46,607 nt of DNA from Candidatus Caldilinea saccharophila (GTDB lineage Bacteria > Chloroflexota > Anaerolineae > Caldilineales > Caldilineaceae). The notes below the pieces were generated by a model. That model worked only from the letters and a program-made list of their open reading frames with translations. It was not told the origin of the DNA and did not search any database. The DNA is taken from contig JADJVW010000034.1 in assembly GCA_016710365.1 (NCBI GenBank), forward strand, positions 1 to 46,607, read 5' to 3'. Below, one piece after another: positions 27,067-35,214 of this stretch. How positions within the stretch are numbered: position 1 is the stretch's first letter; every line of letters starts with the position of its first letter. The translations under genes and the position numbers were made by a program.

Positions 27067-28152
27067 TTATGTTGCGTAATCATCCAGCGCAATCTCGACC
27101 GGACGGCCCTGTGCGCCAAGCGCTGCGATCTGGGCCAGCGCATCCTCTACGGCCGGGGCGCCATCCAGCACTGTGAGCCGGTTGCGGAACGTATGGCGTT
27201 CGCCTGGCGCCAGGTGCACCAATCGCCCCGCGCGCTGGGCGCGGTTCTGCCCTTCCGGCACGCAGTTGCCCGGCTCCACGCCGCAGACGTAGGTGCCCTG
27301 GCGATAGTTCTTCCACTGCGTCAGATAAGGTTCGTGCGTCGTATCCCACTGCAAGGCGATGCCAAAGGCTTCCGAGGCCAGCACGGCCCGCGACTGCTTA
27401 TCTGTATCCGCCGTCACCTGATGGAAAAAGACCTCCTCCAGATGCCGCGGCGTGGCGCGATGATAGTGCGGCCAGTCGTGCAGCGCCGAGGCTGCCTGGA
27501 GATCGCGCGGCGTCACCGCGGCGCCGGCCACCTGAAACGTGACGCCTTCTTGCACCAACGGGTAGCCAAAGTTGAAGTGATGGAGCAGCATCAACGGCGC
27601 CGGTGTATCGTAGCGATTTTCTACGACATCCACGATCTCGACTGCCGGCTCGCCCAACACAAGACGCACCGTGCGCGTCAGGTGAAGTTGCTCGCCAAAA
27701 AGTGCTGCCTCGGCGACCTCGCCGGTCACTTCTGTCACATAGCGCTCATCCTGCCATGCGCTGTGCACCGCGACATTATAGGCGCGCGCCAGGCTGAAAT
27801 CGCCGTGCAGGTCGCGAAATTGGCCGCTGCGCTCGTCTGTTTCCGGCGGCCCGACGTGGCGCAGCCCGCACGTCACCAGCAGCCCGCCGTTGAAGAGCCG
27901 CAGCCAGCCCGCGCCAAAATCCGCCACGTGCGGCGACCCCTGACTGATCCAGGTGAGCGGACGTCCGTTGTGTGCGGCCAGCCAGATGTCAAGCCCGCGG
28001 TCGGGGAGCAGCGTAAGCGTCAGCCCACTGCTGTTGTAACCTTCCAACACCCGCATCCCATTGCCAAGCACGGATGCGCGCCAGTCGATAAACTGGCGCA
28101 TATCGCTGCCATGCTGTTCGAGCGCGCGCTTGCTCAACTCAAAATTCTGCAT
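27067..28152 (-). CDS. DUF4432 family protein (aldose 1-epimerase-like)
   Basis: This 361-aa protein matches the DUF4432/aldose-epimerase-like beta-sandwich group: LTLTLLPDRGLDIWLAAHNG, PLTWISQGSPHV, WLRLFNGGLLVTCGLRHVG (family-typical), LHGDFSLARAYN, then LLHHFNFGYPLV and YVCGVEPGNCVPEG near the C-terminus. Such proteins bind or isomerise sugars; the His residues in CGLRHVG and LHHFNFGYP are in positions used by galactose mutarotases. ATG 28152 has GGGAG 7 nt upstream, and the longer frame reads through repeats. It is flanked by palindromic repeats on both sides. The substrate is unknown. Confidence 0.85.
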   Translation of the reverse strand: MQNFELSKRALEQHGSDMRQFIDWRASVLGNGMRVLEGYNSSGLTLTLLPDRGLDIWLAAHNGRPLTWISQGSPHVADFGAGWLRLFNGGLLVTCGLRHVGPPETDERSGQFRDLHGDFSLARAYNVAVHSAWQDERYVTEVTGEVAEAALFGEQLHLTRTVRLVLGEPAVEIVDVVENRYDTPAPLMLLHHFNFGYPLVQEGVTFQVAGAAVTPRDLQAASALHDWPHYHRATPRHLEEVFFHQVTADTDKQSRAVLASEAFGIALQWDTTHEPYLTQWKNYRQGTYVCGVEPGNCVPEGQNRAQRAGRLVHLAPGERHTFRNRLTVLDGAPAVEDALAQIAALGAQGRPVEIALDDYAT

Positions 28153-28194
28153 AATATCTCCCAGATATTCGTGTAGAGGCTGCTTAAAGCCATT

Positions 28195-28305
28195 GCTTTG
28201 ACGCGGAGACGCAAGGATGCAGAGGAAACGCAGAGAAACTACTGGCAGAACGCGCTTTGCTTTTCTTCGGCGCACCTCTGCCGCTCCGCACCTCCGCGTC
28301 AAAGC
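28195..28305. repeat. Inverted repeat with GACGCGGAG arms
   Basis: The left arm 28195-28210 (GCTTTGACGCGGAGAC) pairs with the right arm 28291-28305 (CCTCCGCGTCAAAGC). Between them are further complementary GCAGAGG/CCTCTGC stretches. It is a different family from the adjacent ACAAAG element and sits directly upstream of the DUF4432 gene, between it and the next repeat. Confidence 0.65.
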
Positions 28306-28318
28306 TGTTTTCAGCACA

Positions 28319-28423
28319 GTCAGTACTTCGCGAAACTTACACAAAGTCACAAAGAACACAAAGAGCGCCATCTTCAACTTTGTGTCTTTGCGTCTTTGTG
28401 TGAGGCAAAATCGTGAACTACTG
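28319..28423. repeat. MITE-like palindromic repeat, copy 3
   Basis: This is the most complete copy. It begins GTCAGTACTTCGCGAAAC and ends ATCGTGAACTACTGAC, an imperfect terminal inverted repeat. The inner arms are CACAAAGTCACAAAG and CTTTGTGTCTTTGCG, with a following CTTTGTG. It ends 8 bp before the stop codon of the Crp/Fnr gene. Confidence 0.78.
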
Positions 28424-28431
28424 ACAGTTGC

Positions 28432-29124
28432 TTAAATTTCGACTTCTTCTTCCAGGCGTTTGCGATCTACGATCACGATCTGCTGGCGCTGGATGGAAAT
28501 CAGCCCATCTGCCGCCAGGGAACGCAGTGTGCGACCGATGACCTCGCGCACGGTGCCCAGGTGATGGGCAATCTCCTCCTGCGTCAGCGGCGTGGGTAAT
28601 TCGCCGCGCTCGACGGTTTCCGCCTGTTCGAGCAACAGCTTGGCCAGCCGGCCGCGCACATTGCGCATAGCCAGATCCTGCACCGTAGAGACTAACCGTC
28701 GCGCCCGTCGCGCCAGATTTTCGATCATAGCCCACGCCAGCGTCGGGTCGCGCAACACCACGGCGCGTAAGTCTTCACGCGACACATGCCAAGTTGTGAC
28801 GTCGGTGTGCGCAATGGCGGTCGCTGGGTTTGACCCGCCGTCCAGCACAGAGACATCGTTGAAGGTGTCGCCGGGTTGGATAAAGTGAAGAATATGTTCG
28901 CGACCCTCTTTGGAATAACGGCAGATTTTCACGACGCCGGAAGCGACGAGAAAGAGGCCGGCGCTTGGCTCGCCTTCCAGGAAAATGCACTCCTCGCGCG
29001 TATACGTGCTCAGTGTTGCGGCCTCGACAAGGGCGTCAATTGCAGTGGACGGCGCGAATTGCAGAAAGGGAACTTGCAGCCAGAGTTGTGTTGCTTCACT
29101 GAATGTTGTATCCACAGGCGCCAT
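28432..29124 (-). CDS. Crp/Fnr family transcriptional regulator
   Basis: The 230-aa protein has a cyclic-nucleotide-binding-like N-terminal domain (FLEGEPSAGLFLVASGVVKI, FIQPGDTFNDVSVLDGG), the long dimerisation helix (AWAMIENLARRARRLVSTVQDL) and a C-terminal winged helix with LTQEEIAHHLGTVREVIGRTLRSL. No cysteine cluster like FNR's is present. The cAMP-contacting Arg-Ser pattern is not evident, so the ligand may be something else, as in DNR/NnrR-type regulators. The start is set at ATG 29124; the in-frame TTG at 29151 is an alternative and neither has a clear ribosome site. It is divergent from a small membrane protein and lies near NnrS-like genes that it could control. Confidence 0.88.
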   Translation of the reverse strand: MAPVDTTFSEATQLWLQVPFLQFAPSTAIDALVEAATLSTYTREECIFLEGEPSAGLFLVASGVVKICRYSKEGREHILHFIQPGDTFNDVSVLDGGSNPATAIAHTDVTTWHVSREDLRAVVLRDPTLAWAMIENLARRARRLVSTVQDLAMRNVRGRLAKLLLEQAETVERGELPTPLTQEEIAHHLGTVREVIGRTLRSLAADGLISIQRQQIVIVDRKRLEEEVEI

Positions 29125-29201
29125 TGTACTGGCGTCAGGCGCGTCTGGCAACTATGGGATGGCTGGCGGGTAGGTCCCCAAAAATCGGCAAATTTCCATG
29201 A

Positions 29202-29228
29202 TTGGCAACGCACAAAGTGTGGTATGAT
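29202..29228 (+). promoter_or_regulatory. Possible sigma70-type promoter for the small membrane protein
   Basis: TTGGCA (29202-29207) and an extended -10 TGGTATGAT (29220-29228) are separated by 15 bp between the hexamers. This is shorter than ideal, but the TGn extension may compensate. It lies in the gap between the divergent Crp/Fnr gene and the gene starting at 29337. Found by eye only. Confidence 0.35.
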
Positions 29229-29336
29229 TTGATAGGTGGAAGGAGACAGCCGCTGCTTCCGTCCACCTCAGCGCCTTGTTCTATTTGTAGTTGATCATTC
29301 CATCCACAAAACAGTATAGAAATAGGAGAGATTTCC

Positions 29337-29738
29337 ATGGCTAGAAGCCGACCGCTCGGAGTAACGTTGCTGGCGATTTTTGCGTTGCTGGCGGGTCTCG
29401 TCGCCGGGTATCATATGTTGCAGATGCTGCATATCTTGCCGGTTCGCTTGTTCGGAGGGGCGGTAAGATTTTTCACCTTCGACATCTTCGGGGCAATTTT
29501 GTGGGGCATCATGCTGCTGATCTACCTTTGGGTCTTCCGCATGTTGTGGAACTTGGACCCGCAGGGCTGGACGTTTGTCACCGTGCTTGCGGTGTTGAAC
29601 CTGATCCTGGCTTTTCTCTCGATCTTTGGCGCCACCACCTGGCAGGAGATGCTGCCGTCGCTGCTCATCAACGGCTTGATCTTGATCTACGCCTTGCTGC
29701 CAGGCACCAAGGCTGCGTTTGGCGTGCCAAATCGGTGA
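29337..29738 (+). CDS. Small four-helix membrane protein, unknown function
   Basis: The 133-aa product has four hydrophobic segments: GVTLLAIFALLAGLVAGYHML, FFTFDIFGAILWGIMLLIYL, WTFVTVLAVLNLILAFLSIF and MLPSLLINGLILIYALLPGT, with short polar loops and an Arg-rich start (MARSRP), giving an inside N-terminus. AGGAGAG lies just before ATG 29337. No family is recognised with confidence; it resembles generic DUF2127-like small membrane proteins. A strong hairpin follows the stop. Confidence 0.8.
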   Translation: MARSRPLGVTLLAIFALLAGLVAGYHMLQMLHILPVRLFGGAVRFFTFDIFGAILWGIMLLIYLWVFRMLWNLDPQGWTFVTVLAVLNLILAFLSIFGATTWQEMLPSLLINGLILIYALLPGTKAAFGVPNR

Positions 29739-29743
29739 ATCCG

Positions 29744-29790
29744 TGAGTCAGAGCAAGCAAGTTGTTTAGGCGCTTGCTTGCTCTGACTCA
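29744..29790. terminator. Perfect 18-bp stem hairpin between convergent genes
   Basis: The arm 29744-29761 (TGAGTCAGAGCAAGCAAG) is exactly complementary to 29773-29790, with an 11-base loop. It begins 6 bp after the small membrane protein stop and ends 5 bp before the stop of the convergent minus-strand gene. It could terminate both. No long T-run is present on either side. Confidence 0.7.
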
Positions 29791-29794
29791 GCCG

Positions 29795-30205
29795 TCATTT
29801 AGTTTCTTCCACCCAGGGTTTGACCCGCGGCCAGGCGTGCACGGCAAACGCCGCCATCGCCGCCACTTCCAGCAGACGCCCCGCCGCCAGCCACCACGCG
29901 GGCCCATTGCTCCACCCGCCCAACACCACCAGCCAGATGCCACCGTTCAGCAGGATAAACGCTGCCCAGGCCGGTCGCAGATCGCCGCGCTGCGTTTGCC
30001 AGCGCGGCAAGATCCAGAAGGCCACGCCAAACGCAAGCTGCACGGTCCACCCAAAGAGCAAAAACTCGATGTGCGCGGGCAACAGCCGCCAGAGCAGCGG
30101 ATGCAGCGGGATGCCCTTGTTGGCGAGCATCAACGCGCCAAAAGTAAAGCCGAGGGTCAGATAGCTCAGCGCAGCGCGCACAAACCAGGCGCTCAGGCGT
30201 GGCAT
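29795..30205 (-). CDS. Four-helix membrane protein, heme-copper-oxidase subunit I-like fragment family
   Basis: The 136-aa membrane protein has about four helices: AALSYLTLGFTFGALMLA, HIEFLLFGWTVQLAFGVAFWIL, PAWAAFILLNGGIWLVVL and LLEVAAMAAFAVHAW. The segment H-I-E-F-L-L-F-G-W...P-R-W resembles the His-bearing helix of cbb3/NorB-like oxidase subunit I, but the protein is far too short for an oxidase. It is a paralogue of the next gene upstream: the same layout, with the shared end A-F-x-x-x-x-W-P-R-V-K. It is the third gene of a tight minus-strand operon (gap of 4 bp) with an NnrS-like protein. Function unknown; a role with NO or heme-copper handling is only inferred. Confidence 0.75.
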   Translation of the reverse strand: MPRLSAWFVRAALSYLTLGFTFGALMLANKGIPLHPLLWRLLPAHIEFLLFGWTVQLAFGVAFWILPRWQTQRGDLRPAWAAFILLNGGIWLVVLGGWSNGPAWWLAAGRLLEVAAMAAFAVHAWPRVKPWVEETK

Positions 30206-30209
30206 CGTC

Positions 30210-30629
30210 CTACTTCTCCTTGACGCGCGGCCAGGTATTGGCGACGAAAGCCAACCCGGCCAGCCATTGCAGCGTCGCCGCCGCCACGAGCAGCCAACCC
30301 CACCCGGCCCAGGCGCTCACCGTCTGCGCCGGCTCCGCCACCACACGCAAAAGCAACCCGGTATTGAGCAGCCAGAAGGTCGCCAGCGCCAACGCATCGT
30401 AGCCGCGCGGTCGCGTCTTGCTCCATTTGGGGAACATCCAATACGCCACGCCCACGATGAGCTGCATCACCCAGCCAACCATGAAAAGGTGAAAGTAGAC
30501 GGGCGAAAGGCCGCCCACGATCACCGGCAGATCGACCAAGGGACGCAGCATCAGCAGCAAGCCGGCGAGCAGGGCGGCGACAAGGTAGAGGAGACTTGTT
30601 TTGATAAACAAGCGCGTGATATGCGGCAT
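30210..30629 (-). CDS. Four-helix membrane protein, paralogue of its neighbour
   Basis: The 139-aa product starts at ATG 30629; the longer frame to 30680 overlaps the NnrS-like gene end. Helices: KTSLLYLVAALLAGLLLML, YFHLFMVGWVMQLIVGVAYW followed by M-F-P-K-W, LALATFWLLNTGLLLRVVA and WGWLLVAAATLQWLAGLAF. The conserved His in P-V-Y-F-H-L-F-M-V-G-W aligns with the His in the paralogue. The gap to the NnrS-like gene is 4 bp and to the downstream paralogue 4 bp, so one operon. Function unknown. Confidence 0.75.
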   Translation of the reverse strand: MPHITRLFIKTSLLYLVAALLAGLLLMLRPLVDLPVIVGGLSPVYFHLFMVGWVMQLIVGVAYWMFPKWSKTRPRGYDALALATFWLLNTGLLLRVVAEPAQTVSAWAGWGWLLVAAATLQWLAGLAFVANTWPRVKEK

Positions 30630-30633
30630 AGCG

Positions 30634-31761
30634 TCAACGCGGAAGGGGCTGGGTGGAAAGGCCGGATGCTCGCCGCGCACGCGGGCGCAGTGAAGTCACG
30701 GTAATTACCAGGAACGCCAGGATGACCACCACGTTGAGCATGCCGCCCCACAGCCGAGCATCCCACCAGCCAAGCAGATCGCCCCCCACGCGCAGCAGCA
30801 ACGACGCCTGGAGCAAAACCAGGGGGATATAGAAGCGTCCAGTGTAGTGCATGGGGATGCTGAGCACCGCCGGGAAGACGATCGGCGCGTGCGCAAAGAT
30901 CATGGCGAAGGTGAAGCCGAGAAAGACGCTGTGCAGCGCCGCATCATAGTAGGGCCCGGCCGTGACGCCGGCATGAAGCATCATCAGCACACCGCCGACG
31001 CCAAGCCAGCCATAGCCTGCCAGCAGCGCGAGCGCGGTGAAGCGCGCCTGCCCGCCGGCTTTGATGCGCCGGCGGGCGATGTCATAGCGCAGCAGCCAGA
31101 GTGCAATCAGCAACAAGGCCAGCCCGCTGAGCATCATGCCGACGGCATAATCAAACACGCTGGCGACCAGACCTATGCCCAGCAGCCCGGTTGCGCCCAC
31201 AAAGCTGCGTTGGCTCCAAGCCGACAACTTGAGCATCCGGCTCAGCTCCAGCCGCTCGCCGGCGATCGTGAGCACGAGAAAGCCCATCCACCAGAGCGCA
31301 GCCACCGGCAGCGGCCGTCCCAGCCACCAGAGTGCGTTGCCGATCACCCAGGCCAGACCGCCCAGCGCCATCGTCACGGTAAAGAGCGCCGGTTGTAAGC
31401 GCACCAGCCCAACCAGCACCAGCGTCACGACGACGCTGCCCGCGGTCATCAGCAGCGGCCCGATGCCGCCAGGCAAGCCGGCCAGCGCCGCGGCCACGCC
31501 CAGCGCCACCAAGGCCGGGCCGGCATATGCCCAGCGTTGCCCCGTGCCGACCGCGCGTTCCAGGCCGATCAGAACGCCGAGAAAGCCGCCGGCCATGAGC
31601 GGCCCATGCAGCGCGGGCAGCAGCGGGCGCAGCGTGGGCAACCCCCATCCTATCCGGATTAATCCGGCCCACATGCCAAAGAGCAGGCCAGTTACAGCTA
31701 ACGCCAATAGCAGCACGCGCGCGGCACGCGCAGCAGGACTGACCGAGGTTTGTAATTGCAT
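30634..31761 (-). CDS. NnrS-like polytopic membrane protein
   Basis: The 375-aa protein has about twelve hydrophobic helices. The LHGPLMAGGFLGVLIGLERAV segment, with His in the third helix, and the later stretch LHSVFLGFTFAMIFAHAPIV followed by F-P-A-V and M-H-Y-T-G-R-F-Y-I-P resemble NnrS, a heme- and copper-containing membrane protein linked to nitric oxide metabolism in denitrifiers. The His residues in helices could be metal ligands. The family assignment is by pattern and moderate. It leads an operon with two small membrane paralogues; a Crp/Fnr regulator is 1.5 kb away. The ATG at 31761 has GGAAG upstream. Confidence 0.65.
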   Translation of the reverse strand: MQLQTSVSPAARAARVLLLALAVTGLLFGMWAGLIRIGWGLPTLRPLLPALHGPLMAGGFLGVLIGLERAVGTGQRWAYAGPALVALGVAAALAGLPGGIGPLLMTAGSVVVTLVLVGLVRLQPALFTVTMALGGLAWVIGNALWWLGRPLPVAALWWMGFLVLTIAGERLELSRMLKLSAWSQRSFVGATGLLGIGLVASVFDYAVGMMLSGLALLLIALWLLRYDIARRRIKAGGQARFTALALLAGYGWLGVGGVLMMLHAGVTAGPYYDAALHSVFLGFTFAMIFAHAPIVFPAVLSIPMHYTGRFYIPLVLLQASLLLRVGGDLLGWWDARLWGGMLNVVVILAFLVITVTSLRPRARRASGLSTQPLPR

Positions 31762-31803
31762 TAAATTGCTTCCATATCTTTCCTTAAGACCATTCGTTGC
31801 CGC

Positions 31804-33926
31804 TCAACGGCCGATGATCGGCATCCACGCAGCATTCGATGAACAAGCGAGCGTGACTCTGTGTGTGTTGAAAATTGGTTGGGCCGGATTCAATGGGTCG
31901 GTGCTTTGTAGCAACAGCGTCGTTTGCGCAAAATCCGTCGTGCGCAAGGTAGGACTGATGGTCAGTGTGAGCGCCGTGGGCAGTGTGTCTTTCAGTGATG
32001 AGACTGCCGTCACCCACGGCGTGTCCGACGTCCAGTCGGCGTCGGTTGCTGCGGCCTGCACGTCCGTGCCGGGCAGCACGACCTGAGCGCCGGTGGCGTC
32101 TGTCAGCAGCAAACCGCTTTCGGTGGTCTCGCCCAGGAAGAAGTTGCCGTGCAGCGATTCGGCGGCCGCGGCTGCCAGCGGCGACAAGACCCGGGCGGAA
32201 AAATTGTTGCCCGGAAAGCCGATAATTTGCATCTCAAGCGTCTGCGAAGGCATGGGATCTTCACAAGGGTAGTAGAAGGCAGCGACGCCGGCCGGCTCCG
32301 CGCCAAAGGGCGGGAGCTTCACATCGACATAAACGGGAATGTTGAAAGGACTATTCGCGACATTGGCGCCGGCAAAAGTGATCGTGCCGGTGTAGCGTTG
32401 TCCGGGCTGCAAGGTGGCGGCGTCGATTTGATAGGTGATGTCGAGCGGGGCGCCGTTGGCGCCTGGCGCGTTTGCCGAAGTGGGGCTGACCGTCAGCCAC
32501 GCAGCATTGGTTGACGCGGTAAAGGGGATGATGTCGTTGGTGCTGATATTTTGGAACTTGAGCACGCCGCTGCGCTTGAAACCGAAATAAGCGATCTCTT
32601 GCACCTGACCTGGCGTCGACCCAAACACAGGCCCGGAGACAAAGCCGTTGCGATCGAGATCGCCGGCGACGATGTTTTGGCGGTCGGTGGTTAAACTGTA
32701 GTCAATGCTCGAAGTTGAGACATGAGCGTCGGGATACCAACGGATCTTGTCGCTGCGGATAATGACGATCTCGTCACGCCCATCACCGTCAACGTCAGCC
32801 GCCACGCCCGCGCGCCAGCCATTGTCCGTGTCGAGTGACAGACCATCGACGAACTCTTGGATGACCTTGTCATCGCCATCGTTGCGCACGATCAGACGCC
32901 GGCAATTGTCGTTACAACTGCGGATCATGATTGCCTCGACATCATCGTTGCTGCCAGTGATGTCGCCGGCGAAGATCATGCGAGGCCCCGGCTCAAGTTT
33001 GTCGCCTTTGCTGGAATCCAGGCTGACGCCGCTGCTGCTGTACTCAAAGACCAGGAATGAATTCAGCCCGTTGCCATCACGCACGGCCAATAGTTCCTGA
33101 CTGCCGCCGCGCAGATACTGTCCAAACGTCACATCTTTATAGGGGCGTGAACTGCTTCCGCCTGGACCATCCACCTGGCGGAAATTGGCGTCGGGTTGAA
33201 AGACGCCAAATTTCCCTTGATCCTGATCGACAAAGGCCACGTCTTCACCCCCGGCCCGATCAAGGTTGCCGACCGCGACGCGTTCCCAGTTCTCACTGAA
33301 AGATTTCTGTTGGTGCACGGTCCACGCCGTGCCATCTGGTGTGGCGCTGGTCTGCTTGTAGATGACGACGGTGGAGAGGTCGCCTGAGTCGGGGTTGTCG
33401 CCGGCAACGACTGCGCGGACGATGCCGATCTCGTCGCCCGGCACGTTGGGGTCGAAGTTGCCCGCAAACACCAGGGCGGGCGCGAGGGCAGGGGCAGGGT
33501 GTAGAGCAGCTTCCAGGGAATCCCGTTGATGGCCTGCCCTGGCACGACGGCCCCCTTGGCGACGACAGGGTCAAAGATTGCCAGTTCCGGCCCGGGCGTC
33601 TTGCCAGGCGCGCCGCGCACCGCGACAATTTCCTTGTCGCCGTCGTTGTCAAAATCGCCAAGCGCAATGCTGCGCCACCCATCCGAAGTGCTGGCCCATT
33701 GCACCTGCTGGCCGGAAAACGCCAAGTCGAGCACGCGGATGAAGCCGCTGCCGTCCACATAGACGAGCTCCTTGCTGGCATCGGCGCTAGGCGCGTCAGG
33801 CGCATCGACCGCCTGATCTTCGGCAAGCGCTGGCTGAGGCGCTCCCCCCGCCGTTGGTATCAATGAAAACAGCAGCAGCAAAAGGACTGCCGCTTTCCAC
33901 CGCCTGTGCACCATGACATTTTTCAT
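31804..33926 (-). CDS. Secreted FG-GAP/VCBS repeat protein with BACON-like domain, one frameshift
   Basis: The start ATG 33926 has AAGGAG about 10 nt upstream. A signal peptide follows (AAVLLLLLFSLIPTAGGA, cleavage near A-L-A). FG-GAP-like blades carry calcium-type D-x-D-G-D loops: LGDFDNDGDKEIVAV, VAADVDGDGRDEIVII, AGDLDRNG and VGNLDRAGGEDVAFV. They are followed by a BACON-like beta domain (NAAWLTVSPTSANAPG ... QRYTGTITFAGANVAN) and a last beta domain ending A-A-W-M-P-I-I-G-R. The frame shifts once near 33475-33490; corrected, L-P-L-P-S-R-P-A-L-V-F-A-G-N-F-D-P joins the parts to about 707 aa. It is likely extracellular or cell-surface, with a beta-propeller used for binding. No catalytic motif is seen. 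Confidence 0.78.
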
Positions 33927-34222
33927 TTCTACAATCTCCTTCTAGCCAACTTTGCATTGCTTGCAGTCATCCATCTCTTTGCCAATCGCTCTTTGCCAGA
34001 AACAGGCAAGGTCGCAAGCAACAGCAGGGTAAACAGTAGCAGGGGTACATCGGACGCAACAAGGTTGCCATTTACGCCAGCAGCGGCACATTGCCCAAAT
34101 GCTCGAATGGCGGTATGCTATTTCATGCTATTTTACATGGTAGCAACGAGTGTCCCAAGAAAAATGTTCCTGACTAAAATTCTATTCACTGTGAGTATGA
34201 CTTGTACTTGGAGGAAAGAAAA

Positions 34223-35210
34223 ATGAAGAGTCCGCTTCGCGTTACCGTCACCGGCGCCGCCGGCAATATTGGCTATGCCCTCTTGTTTCGTATTGCCAAT
34301 GGCGATCTGTTTGGCGCGGATCAGCCCGTTGTGCTGCAAATGCTCGAAATTACACCAGCCATGAAAGCGCTCGAAGGGGTCGCCATGGAGCTGGACGACT
34401 GCGCCTTTCCGCTGCTGGCAGGCATGGTGCTGACTGACGACGCTAACGTGGCCTTTGCCGACGCGAACTGGGCGCTGTTGGTCGGCGCACGCCCTCGCTC
34501 CAAAGGCATGGAACGCAAGGATCTCCTGAGCGCCAACGGTGCGATTTTCACCGTGCAGGGCAAAGCCATCAACGACAACGCCGCGACGGATATTCGCGTG
34601 CTGGTGGTAGGCAACCCGGCCAACACCAATGCGTTCATCGCCATGCGCAGCGCACCGGATGTTCCGGTCGAACGCTTTACCGCCATGACGCGCCTTGACC
34701 ACAACCGCGCCATGAGTCAACTTGCCAACAAAGCCGGCGTGCCAGTGACCGAAGTCAAGCACGTGACGATTTGGGGCAATCACAGCGCCACGCAATACCC
34801 GGACGCCTTCCACGCCGAGATCAGCGGCAAGCCCGCGGCAGCCGTCATCGGCGACGATAGCTGGATCAAAGAGACCTTTATCCCGACCGTGCAGAAAAGC
34901 TGGCGCAGCCATTATCGAGGCGCGCGGCCAGAGCAGCGCGGCCAGCGCGGCCAATGCCGCTATCAACCACGTGCAAACCTGGCATCACGGCACGCCCGCG
35001 GGCGACTGGGTCAGCATGGGGATTCCAAGCACCGGCGCCTACGGTTCGCCGGCTGGCGTCATTTTCAGCTATCCGGTCACTGTCAAGGATGGCAAGTACA
35101 CCATCGTTGAGGGGCTGGCGTTGAGCGATTTCGACAAGCAGATGATCAAGGTCACCGGCGACGAACTGGTGGAAGAGAAAACCGCGGTCCAAGAGCTGCT
35201 GGGCATTTAA
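34223..35210 (+). CDS. mdh: Malate dehydrogenase, one frameshift
   Basis: The NAD-dependent enzyme interconverts malate and oxaloacetate in the TCA cycle. Seen: Rossmann motif VTVTGAAGNIGYALLFRIA, ELDDCAFPLL, mobile-loop region GARPRSKGMERKDLL with substrate-binding Arg, VVGNPANTNAFIA, TRLDHNRA and the catalytic His in VTIWGNHSATQYPD. This is the long-form (cytosolic-type) MDH pattern. The frame shifts in the AAAA run at 34895-34898; removing one A gives VQKAGAAIIEARGQSSAASA and joins to the C-terminal part ending 35210, about 329 aa. ATG 34223 has GGAGG at 34210-34214. The preceding 296-bp gap (33927-34222) shows no gene. The GH1 gene follows after 4 bp. Confidence 0.93.
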
Positions 35211-35214
35211 GAAT

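Noticed and set aside
26536..28176. 546-aa plus-strand open frame across the GNAT and DUF4432 genes
   Set aside because: It spans two well-supported minus-strand genes and a repeat, is rich in Arg/His/Gln shadow composition, and has no ribosome site.
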